From the NCBI GenBank assembly GCA_947503005.1, contig CANNCA010000008.1, forward strand, positions 1-64,000: a stretch of 64,000 nucleotides of DNA, written 5' to 3'. Positions 54,898 through 62,341 of the stretch are shown here, one piece after another (the first letter of the stretch is position 1; each line of letters starts with the position of its first letter). The notes below the pieces were generated by a model. It was given only the letters and a program-made list of their open reading frames with translations. It was not told the DNA's origin and ran no database searches. The DNA comes from an uncultured Flavobacteriaceae bacterium (GTDB lineage Bacteria > Bacteroidota > Bacteroidia > Flavobacteriales > Flavobacteriaceae). A program made the translations under genes and the position numbers.

Positions 54898-55557
54898 ATG
54901 TCAGTTAAACCTATCGTTCCCAGCGCCTACGTACTACTTTTGCCTATTGCAGGTATGGGGCTCTTTGTAATTCTTTACATTATTGCCGCTATGCAATACC
55001 CCGGAGGTTCTTGGGCCGCTCCACAGCATGATGGCTTTAGCTTTTGGAACAATTACCTATGTGACCTTTTAGATCACGATGCCATTAACGGCGAATTGAA
55101 TTCGGCTCGTTATTTTGCCCGAGCGGCATTGGGCATATTGTGTGCTGGTCTCCTTTTGCTTTGGTATTACCTCCCCAACTTTTTTAGTTTGGAAAGTAAG
55201 AACAAAACCATAATGTGGATTACGGGAATTATGGCTTTTATAGCAACAACATTTTTGACATCAGGCACTCATGATATTACGGTTCGCATTGCAGGAGCTT
55301 TTGGGGTTATTGCATTTATCACCTGCTTTATCGAACTCTTTAAGGCCGGTCATTACAAACTTTTTACATTCGGCATACTATGTTTGGCCGTATTTTTAAT
55401 GAACTACTACATCTATGAAACGGGTATTTTCATAAGAATGCTGCCCATAATTCAGAAGATAACTTTTGGTTGTTGTATACTATGGTTCTTTATTTTGGAT
55501 ATGTCTTTCTATAAAAAGATTAAATCTGAAGAAAATAAGGAAAATACCCCCAAATGA
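54898..55557 (+). CDS. polytopic membrane protein, DUF998-like
   Basis: 219 residues, about six membrane segments (YVLLLPIAGMGLFVILYIIAAM, AALGILCAGLLLLWYY, IMWITGIMAFIATTFL and others). The loop NNYLCDLLDHDAING after the first helix is reminiscent of DUF998/YwaF-type proteins. No catalytic residues are obvious. Divergent from the DUF2953-like gene with box 11 between them. Confidence 0.75.
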   Translation: MSVKPIVPSAYVLLLPIAGMGLFVILYIIAAMQYPGGSWAAPQHDGFSFWNNYLCDLLDHDAINGELNSARYFARAALGILCAGLLLLWYYLPNFFSLESKNKTIMWITGIMAFIATTFLTSGTHDITVRIAGAFGVIAFITCFIELFKAGHYKLFTFGILCLAVFLMNYYIYETGIFIRMLPIIQKITFGCCILWFFILDMSFYKKIKSEENKENTPK

Positions 55558-55796
55558 GATAATTTGAGAGCTATGGAAACAACAGGTTTTTTGGATGAAT
55601 TTAGCTGCGTCATTTTTTTGCGCTGAGGTGGATTTTTCGTAACTTTAAGAGAACGGGTTTGTACCCAAAAGAAAGCTGAAACACCCTATTGTAGTTAAAA
55701 TATCAAACTATAATTATTTTCCGAATAAGGCTTCCCCACAATTTATAACAGGCCTTACTAAGAGATTACATGAATCCTTAATCCAAATATAAAGCT

Positions 55797-56531
55797 ATGA
55801 ACCCGATATTTTTATTTAGCATCATCTTAGGTCTGTTTCTTCTAGCGGGAATACGAATCGTTTTCGAGTATAAAAGAGCCTTGAAATTCCGTTTTGGAAA
55901 GTATATTACAACATTGAAACCAGGGTTTCGTTGGATCATACCGTTGGTTGAGACCATTCAGGTCGTTGATATAAGAGTGATTACGATCAATATAGTTTCA
56001 CAAGAGGTCATGACCGAGGATAACGTGCCCTGCAGTATCGACGGGGTAGTTTTCTTCAAGATAACCGATCCTGAAAAAGCCGTATTAGAGGTAGAGGAAT
56101 TCTCCTTTGCGATTACCCAACTAGCCCAAGCTGCTCTGCGGGATGTCTGCGGTAAGGTTGAACTGGATACCATTCTTTCCAAAAGGGAGGAAATTGGGAA
56201 AAACATCAAAAGTATTGTGGAGACCGAGACTCATCATTGGGGCATAGTGATCATCGATGTGAAAATAAAAGACATTCAATTGCCCGAAAATATGCGTAGG
56301 ATGATGGCTAACCAAGCAGAGGCGGAACGTTCAAGAAGAGCACGAATCATTCTTGCAGAAGCCGAGAATCAGGCCGCCGCTAAATTGCTTGAAGCGGGTC
56401 TACAAATAGACAAATCGCCGTCGGCCATCAAATTGCGATTGTATCAGACGTTGTCGAATATTGCGGCTGAAAAGAATTCGACCATACTATTTCCGTTTCC
56501 GGAAGAAGTTTTGCCCCGTAATAAGAAATAA
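55797..56531 (+). CDS. SPFH-domain slipin/stomatin-like protein
   Basis: 244 residues. One N-terminal membrane segment (IFLFSIILGLFLLAGIRIVF) followed by an SPFH/prohibitin-homology domain: VVDIRVITINIVSQEVMTEDNVPCSIDGVVFFKITDPEKAV, then RDVCGKVELDTILSKREEIG and the helical tail QAEAERSRRARIILAEAENQAAAKLLEAG. Slipins form membrane microdomain scaffolds. The usual partner NfeD gene is not adjacent. No FNR-like box upstream. Confidence 0.92.
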   Translation: MNPIFLFSIILGLFLLAGIRIVFEYKRALKFRFGKYITTLKPGFRWIIPLVETIQVVDIRVITINIVSQEVMTEDNVPCSIDGVVFFKITDPEKAVLEVEEFSFAITQLAQAALRDVCGKVELDTILSKREEIGKNIKSIVETETHHWGIVIIDVKIKDIQLPENMRRMMANQAEAERSRRARIILAEAENQAAAKLLEAGLQIDKSPSAIKLRLYQTLSNIAAEKNSTILFPFPEEVLPRNKK

Positions 56532-56572
56532 TGTTTTAATGCAATGCTTTTATAAAGTCAGGTCTAGAGTTA

Positions 56573-59083
56573 CTATACATTACTTTTAGCCTTTATTCTA
56601 TTCCTCCATTTTACAATCTCGTACCACACTACAAAAAGAAATCCTGTAACAACACTGTTGGCCACTTGGGAAAAATTGAGTTTTTCAAATTCAAAGAATT
56701 CGGTCAACGGGTTTACAAAAAGTAATAAGGCCGTTATAACAATTGTTACACCAATAATAAGAGGAACAAGGTTGTTCTTATACCGTAAAGTGACCCACAT
56801 CGAATAGTAAAAAGAGCGGTTGACCAGGGTCAAAAAAATATTGGCCGAAATCAACGTTGTGAAAACCATCGCCCTTGTTACAGGTTCGTTGTAGCCTTGC
56901 CCTACGGAGTATTGATAGATTAGCAGCCCTCCGATAGTAATCATCAATCCTTGTAAAATACTTGTTATCAGTTCTTTCCAATTGAAAAATGTCGCAGTAA
57001 AGGGTCTGGGTTTTTGAACCATGGTATTTTTTTCCATAGGCTCATTTTCGTAAATGATGGAACAGGTGGGCCCCATGATCAATTCCAAAAGAATGACGTG
57101 CACTGGGGAAAATATATTGGGGTAGATCCATCTCAAGGCCAAAGGAAGAAACACCATCAGAATGATGGGGATATGGATAGATATCACATACTGTATCGCT
57201 TTCTTGAGGTTGGTATAGATTTTTCGCCCCATGGCAACGGCATCGACCATTTTAGAAAGATCATCTTCCAATAAGATCAAAGAGGCCGATTGTTTGGCTA
57301 TCTCTGTTCCTCTTTTCCCCATTGCTACGCCGATATGCGCTGCTTTGAGGGCAGGCCCATCGTTCACTCCGTCTCCAGTCATCGCCACAATTTCCCCTTT
57401 ATTCTTTAAAGCATTGATGACCTTTAATTTTGCATCGGGAAACATTCTGGTAAAAATTTGATAGTTGTCTACCGCTTTCTGAACATCTTCATCTTTCAAA
57501 GCCATAAAATCGGCACCTTCCAAAAGTTGGTCACTTTGTTTAAAATTAATTTGCTCTGCTATCGCTTTGGTGGTAATGGCATTGTCACCTGTAATTATTT
57601 TCACTGCTACCCCTGCCTTTTGGAATGCTTCAAAAACGGATTGAATATTTTCTTTGGGAGGATCATAAAAAGCGACGATACCCTTAAACTGAAAACGAAA
57701 GTGCTGTTGCTCCTTCGGATAGTCATTGCCTTCAAGATGTGCTTCCCCAACGCCTAAAAGACGATATCCGTCTTTGGCCAGAGTATTTATCGCAACTCTC
57801 AATTGTTGCTTTTCGGTTTCGGAAAAATTGGAAATGGATAAAAAGGCTTCTGGTGCGCCTTTTGCCGCAATGATGCGATTGCCCTTGGAATCCTCAAAAA
57901 GATGAGTCATCATTGGGGGCTTTCCTCCTAATGGATATTCATGTACCATTTTAAATTTAGGTCTTTCGTCTTCATCGAAAATACGTGTATATGTTTTGTG
58001 CAAGGCAATTTCCATAGGGTCAAAGGGGATAGGTTCACTGGCCCACATCGCTAAACGAATAAGCTCTTTTTGGTCGGTATCTAAAGAGCCATTAGGACTA
58101 GAAATTTGTTGGGACTTCATGACAAAAAGCTTTGCCAGATCCATTTCATTTTTCGTAATAGTGCCGGTTTTGTCAACACAGATAACGGTGGCACTACCCA
58201 AAGTTTCTACTGTTTTCATCTGTTTCACCACGATGCCCATTTTCATCAATCGCCATGCACCCAAGGCCATAAAAGTGGTAAAAGCGACGGGAATTTCCTC
58301 TGGTAGAATACTCATAGCCAGGGTAAGTGCCTTTAACAAACTATCAAGAACATTTATAGAATTGTAATAGTTAATGCCCCACACAATCAAGAAAACGATA
58401 ACCCCAATAGCGGCCATTTTCTTTACAAAGCTGTTGATCTGAATCTCAAGCGGTGTTTTTTCATCTTTAATATCTTCAAGGCTTTGACCTATTTTTCCCA
58501 ATTGGGTCATATTGCCAATGGAGGTAACTTCAGCGATGGCCAGGCCACTTACTACGGTGGTACCACGGTAAATATTATTCTCTTTCTTTGCTTTGTCTTT
58601 GTAAACTGAGAGGGATTCCCCAGTTAGAATGGATTCATCCACCGAAAAATCATTGGAATGTATAATGGTACCGTCAGCGGGAATGGTGGTGCCTTCTTCT
58701 ACCATAAGACTATCGCCCACGACAACTTCCTCGATTGCAATTTCCTGCACTTCTCCGTTTCTGATTACGTTGCAATGTGGTTGGCTGAGAACCTTTAATT
58801 TTTCAAGGGCATTCCTACTTCGTGAATCTTGATATAGTGAAATTGCGGAAACCAGTAAGATGGCGGCAGCCAGAAAAATACCATCGCCAATATCACCAAC
58901 AATAAAGTATATGGATGCGGTAACCAACAAAAGTAGGACCATCGGCTCGGTCAACAAACTTTTGATGACATTCAGAAATGCATTTTCCTTTTTGTAATCA
59001 AGTTCATTTCGCCCGTACGTTTTCCTCGATTGAAGGACTTTATCCGAGGTTAATCCCTGAACATCAAAATTCTGTACGGACAT
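56573..59083 (-). CDS. cation-transporting P-type ATPase (P2-like)
   Basis: 836 residues. Actuator TGES, phosphorylation motif CVDKTGTITKNE, hinge MTGDGVNDGPALKAAHIGVAM and ten-helix layout. The helix-4 motif is PEEIPVAF, i.e. PEEIP where calcium pumps have PEGLP, so the transported ion is uncertain (calcium or another divalent cation). Length matches bacterial P2-type pumps. No exact FNR box; a symmetric TAACCCATGTTA lies upstream but was not accepted. Confidence 0.92.
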   Translation of the reverse strand: MSVQNFDVQGLTSDKVLQSRKTYGRNELDYKKENAFLNVIKSLLTEPMVLLLLVTASIYFIVGDIGDGIFLAAAILLVSAISLYQDSRSRNALEKLKVLSQPHCNVIRNGEVQEIAIEEVVVGDSLMVEEGTTIPADGTIIHSNDFSVDESILTGESLSVYKDKAKKENNIYRGTTVVSGLAIAEVTSIGNMTQLGKIGQSLEDIKDEKTPLEIQINSFVKKMAAIGVIVFLIVWGINYYNSINVLDSLLKALTLAMSILPEEIPVAFTTFMALGAWRLMKMGIVVKQMKTVETLGSATVICVDKTGTITKNEMDLAKLFVMKSQQISSPNGSLDTDQKELIRLAMWASEPIPFDPMEIALHKTYTRIFDEDERPKFKMVHEYPLGGKPPMMTHLFEDSKGNRIIAAKGAPEAFLSISNFSETEKQQLRVAINTLAKDGYRLLGVGEAHLEGNDYPKEQQHFRFQFKGIVAFYDPPKENIQSVFEAFQKAGVAVKIITGDNAITTKAIAEQINFKQSDQLLEGADFMALKDEDVQKAVDNYQIFTRMFPDAKLKVINALKNKGEIVAMTGDGVNDGPALKAAHIGVAMGKRGTEIAKQSASLILLEDDLSKMVDAVAMGRKIYTNLKKAIQYVISIHIPIILMVFLPLALRWIYPNIFSPVHVILLELIMGPTCSIIYENEPMEKNTMVQKPRPFTATFFNWKELITSILQGLMITIGGLLIYQYSVGQGYNEPVTRAMVFTTLISANIFLTLVNRSFYYSMWVTLRYKNNLVPLIIGVTIVITALLLFVNPLTEFFEFEKLNFSQVANSVVTGFLFVVWYEIVKWRNRIKAKSNV

Positions 59084-59185
59084 CTTAAATTAGTGAATTG
59101 AAGGAAATTGTTCCAAGTTATTTCTACGCCGGCCTAACCCATGTTAAACCAATTTAGCAATAAAATCTTACACTGTTAAATTGAA

Positions 59186-59656
59186 TTATGGAGCAACACG
59201 GTAATCCTTTTTAGTGCTGGGTAAATGAGTTACCACAATGATCAAAACACCGAGCATGGAATATACAAAGTGAAGGATATCCCAACTTTTTATAAAAAAA
59301 AGCTGCATGTTAATCCATAGCACCAATAATAATCCTAGATAATAAGAGAACGTCCATGACCAGTGATGGTCTTTTAAGAGATTCAGTCGATTTGCAAATT
59401 TGAAGTTCGGTTTTTTCAAGAGGCCGTAAACAATGAGTATCGGAAAAATTCCAAGTATGGAAAACAAGAACAAGCCAGGAATTAGAAAATCGGAAAAAGG
59501 TGAAGGTTCTAACATATTCAAGGGTACACCAAGTGTTGCGCCTGAAGGGTCCAATATCATCATCAAACCAGAAGGTATTGCGCTGATCATTTGAAAACAG
59601 ACCAGAAATATTAGAAGAAATGTTGAGATGGATTTTTTCATTTTTTCAGCTTCCAT
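59186..59656 (-). CDS. small polytopic membrane protein
   Basis: 156 residues; start at 59656 or, more naturally, at MKKSIST (59641). Four hydrophobic segments, the first resembling a signal peptide (ISTFLLIFLVCFQMISAIPSG). Not recognised. It overlaps the DinB gene by 11 bases if the longer start is used, so they are co-transcribed. Confidence 0.78.
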   Translation of the reverse strand: MEAEKMKKSISTFLLIFLVCFQMISAIPSGLMMILDPSGATLGVPLNMLEPSPFSDFLIPGLFLFSILGIFPILIVYGLLKKPNFKFANRLNLLKDHHWSWTFSYYLGLLLVLWINMQLFFIKSWDILHFVYSMLGVLIIVVTHLPSTKKDYRVAP

Positions 59657-60101
59657 ATTTTACTAAAATTGCCATTTGCCCCGCATGATGGTTGGTATGC
59701 GATATGATTCTCCCGAATGCCTCCGCTTTGGTCTTGGTACCGAATTCTTTGGTGGTGATCGTTGTTTCCCAGTCGGCATCGTTTTGTTGTTCAACAATCA
59801 ATTTTAAAGTTTGAAATGAGTGGTCGACATATTCTCTTAGTGCAAGGAGGTCAGTCCATTCACCAGTATCTTTTTGTGCAATTACGGTTTTGGCAATTAC
59901 TTTGACTTCGTTGCCCCCAAAAACATTTTTTGCGAATAGCAACTCTACGTCGCCAATATGCCTGATCAAGAATCCCACACTGTTCACTGATGGCGGCAGT
60001 TTCTTTTTCAAATCTTCTTTTGTAAGCTTTGATAATTGATCTGAAAACCGTGTTCTGGCTTCTTGCCATAGTTCTATAAATAGGTGTGTTTTTGTTTTCA
60101 T
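59646..60101 (-). CDS. DinB-family protein
   Basis: 151 residues. Four-helix DinB fold with metal-ligand histidines in LIRHIGDVE and SHTNHHAGQMAIL, as in DinB/YfiT-type putative metal-dependent thiol transferases or hydrolases (unrelated to DNA polymerase IV). Substrate unknown. First gene of the pair with the downstream membrane protein. An overlapping frame to 60186 is a shadow. Confidence 0.87.
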   Translation of the reverse strand: MKTKTHLFIELWQEARTRFSDQLSKLTKEDLKKKLPPSVNSVGFLIRHIGDVELLFAKNVFGGNEVKVIAKTVIAQKDTGEWTDLLALREYVDHSFQTLKLIVEQQNDADWETTITTKEFGTKTKAEAFGRIISHTNHHAGQMAILVKYGS

Positions 60102-60240
60102 TTTCTTCTATTGCCGCAATGAATGAGCAAGTAATCAATAAAAAAATCAGTAAGGAATGATATAGGTCATGGTCTGTAAGCTTCATGGGTTATAAATTAG
60201 AGGGTGAAATCTTATGAATACGTACAAAAAATAAAATGAT

Positions 60241-60429
60241 ATGGAAACGTTAGGAAAAAATATTTGCCAAAGGTGTAGGAAGTCCATTCACCGTCTTGCC
60301 GATTTTGGCTCTTACTTAGACGGAACGATAAATACGGAATATTGCCACAATTGCTATTCACACGGCGTACTTGTAAATAACGAAATTATGTTGGTCAGTA
60401 AAATAGATAATAGCATGGCCACTCCTTAA
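60241..60429 (+). CDS. small zinc-ribbon protein
   Basis: 62 residues. Two cysteine pairs ICQRC and EYCHNCY with DGTINTEYC between fit the putative zinc-ribbon family (PF12674-like), often found in or next to transcription or stress regulators. The first pair is followed by RKSIHRLADFG rather than the usual GMPL. Divergent from the DinB gene. Confidence 0.75.
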   Translation: METLGKNICQRCRKSIHRLADFGSYLDGTINTEYCHNCYSHGVLVNNEIMLVSKIDNSMATP

Positions 60430-60503
60430 TAAAAAAGTTTGTAGGGTAGTTTACAACAAGTCAAACTAATCTAGTAACCTCATATCTAACACCCAAATAA
60501 GCT

Positions 60504-61232
60504 ATGACAACTGCCTCATTAAAGGAACAAAAAAACGCTCAACTTTCCTTCCAACAAATCTTGCAAGGTCTTGGAGGTATCGCTATTATAATCGCTTGCT
60601 ATCTTACTTTTTTTCTTAAACCTGTTCGGGATCGTTGGGGGCTGACCAAAAATGCAGCGCAGCGATTTTTCATCGGAGATTATTTAGTTAGAGAACCAAA
60701 AACAAAATTTGTACACGCTATTGAGATAAATGCCCCCGCAGAGTACGTATGGCCATGGATTGCGCAGATAGGTCAGGACCGTGGCGGATTTTATAGTTAT
60801 GAGCTATTAGAAAATATGTTCGGTATGAAAATCTTCAATGCCGATACAATTTTACCGGAATTTCAAAACCCTGAGCTGGGCGATTCAATTCCGTTTAGTC
60901 CAAATGAGGCCTACCCAATCGTTATCTGTGAAAAGGGAAAGGCTATGGCCATTGAACATTGCCTTAATTTAGATGACCAATCGGTTTACGATCCAGAAGT
61001 AACCACACCCAAAAATTATTTGCACCTCACTTGGCTTTGGTACGTTGAACCGCTATCAAAAAATCATTCTAGATTTATTTCAAGAAACAGAGTGACTTAC
61101 AGTGATTCACTAAAAAACGAGTTACTTTTTGGAGCGCTGGCCGAACCCATTGTTTTTGCTATGGATCGGAAAACGTGTTTCGGCATAAAGAAGCGGGCAG
61201 AACTTTTATACCAAGACTCCAATGGAAATTAA
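60504..61232 (+). CDS. SRPBCC-fold protein with N-terminal membrane segment
   Basis: 242 residues. One membrane segment (GIAIIIACYLTFFLKPV) then a START/SRPBCC-like domain: HAIEINAPAEYVWPWIAQIGQDRGGFYSYELLEN and a later RFISRNRVTY. Such proteins bind hydrophobic ligands; the ligand is unknown. Lies 74 bases after the zinc-ribbon gene on the same strand. Confidence 0.83.
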   Translation: MTTASLKEQKNAQLSFQQILQGLGGIAIIIACYLTFFLKPVRDRWGLTKNAAQRFFIGDYLVREPKTKFVHAIEINAPAEYVWPWIAQIGQDRGGFYSYELLENMFGMKIFNADTILPEFQNPELGDSIPFSPNEAYPIVICEKGKAMAIEHCLNLDDQSVYDPEVTTPKNYLHLTWLWYVEPLSKNHSRFISRNRVTYSDSLKNELLFGALAEPIVFAMDRKTCFGIKKRAELLYQDSNGN

Positions 61233-61293
61233 ATTTCTCAAAGTCTACTGATTCCAGTTAGCTTTTCTAAAATAGGCCTTAAAATAGTGTAAT

Positions 61294-62001
61294 TTAAAAC
61301 AAGAGTTCCAAGCGCAAAACGCCCCATACCACATGCCAAATTAAGTAATACAGTAGCCTAAGGGCATACATGCTGATGAAACCATACCGTTTGAATGTGA
61401 AGAGTTGGGTTATGTTAAACAGAAAGAGGTTGATCCAAACCGCCACCATAGCCCAGAGGGTGTAAGTCTCCATGAAAACAACCTGATATGTGGGCTCAAA
61501 GAGCGCCACAATCAGAATGTAGCGTAAAACTAACTTATTATAGAGGAATCTTTTAAAAATTAAAGTCGATCCGACCAAAAGCAATGTCATGGGCAGCACA
61601 TGAAATATAATCTCCACTAAAAATGCGATAATCGGATAAAACAATAACGATTCTGGAAAAAGGATATTCATATCCGCCGGGTACACGATATTGATATCGA
61701 TCAGAATTGCTACAAAAGCGAATAACAAGGTAAGTCCCGCATAAGGATACCCTTTTTTAGTGGGATACTTTTTATGAATTGTGAACCAATTTTTGGACAA
61801 CAGAAACGATAGTGTTAGAAATCCCAGAACAACACTTAACCCGATAGCTAAGAACGGATGGATTTCGCCTATAAATCGTTGAAAAAGTGAACTGTTTGAA
61901 TACAATAACAGAATTACGCCACATAATACCAGAACCATTAAAATTTTAAGGATCCTGAATTGTTTCCGATGGGCGAAAATCAAGTTTTTAATGTTAACCA
62001 T
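61294..62001 (-). CDS. polytopic membrane protein (CPBP-like layout)
   Basis: 235 residues, about seven membrane helices. Segments FLVEIIFHVLPMTLLLVG, ALFEPTYQVVF and RLLYYLIWHVVWGVLRLELLF recall CPBP/CAAX-protease-like membrane proteins, but the EExxxR catalytic motif is not intact, so activity is doubtful. Preceded by FNR-like box 12 with a TATCTTTC -7 element. Confidence 0.75.
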   Translation of the reverse strand: MVNIKNLIFAHRKQFRILKILMVLVLCGVILLLYSNSSLFQRFIGEIHPFLAIGLSVVLGFLTLSFLLSKNWFTIHKKYPTKKGYPYAGLTLLFAFVAILIDINIVYPADMNILFPESLLFYPIIAFLVEIIFHVLPMTLLLVGSTLIFKRFLYNKLVLRYILIVALFEPTYQVVFMETYTLWAMVAVWINLFLFNITQLFTFKRYGFISMYALRLLYYLIWHVVWGVLRLELLF

Positions 62002-62094
62002 GATTTAGTGGTGAGAAGTGAGCATCAAATTTCTACGAAATCAATATTCTTAGTCTTTTGCCTGAAAGATATTTAATGAAACTACGCTAGTATA

Positions 62095-62106
62095 TGACAG
62101 TAGTCA
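62095..62106 (-). promoter_or_regulatory. FNR/CRP-like box 12 with promoter of the CPBP-like gene
   Basis: TGACAGTAGTCA; minus-strand -7-like TATCTTTC at 62071-62064 (one mismatch), centres exactly 33 bases apart. Confidence 0.72.
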
Positions 62107-62179
62107 GTCAACTTAATTAGTTTGGGGGTGATAACTAGTTGGTATCCAAACAGTTTGAAGCAATAAAAGTTAACTAGAC

Positions 62180-62191
62180 TGATTTTGGTCA
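62180..62191 (+). promoter_or_regulatory. FNR/CRP-like box 13 with flavoprotein promoter
   Basis: TGATTTTGGTCA; plus-strand -7-like TATTTTCG at 62215-62222 (one mismatch), centres exactly 33 bases apart, about 120 bases before the ATG. Confidence 0.7.
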
Positions 62192-62341
62192 TTTCATCAT
62201 AGTTATTTCGATAGTATTTTCGACCTGTAATTACATTTCATAGGAAAGTTTGTCCCATTCTTTCCAGTTCTCCCATTTTACATCAACTAGTTTCAAACTG
62301 GCAGCCTACTTAACCGTTGAATTTTTAATAAACAACCTGTC

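Larger units (their letters stand above)
62002..62341. other. divergent intergenic region with two FNR-like boxes
   Basis: Holds boxes 12 and 13, one for each divergent gene. No other gene or RNA seen. Confidence 0.55.

Noticed and set aside
59135-59146. TAACCCATGTTA upstream of the P-type ATPase as a further FNR-like box
   Set aside because: Half-sites are TAAC/GTTA rather than TGAY/RTCA and no -7 element lies 33 bases away.
59860-60186. 108-codon frame overlapping DinB
   Set aside because: Out-of-frame shadow of the DinB gene, which has the family histidines.
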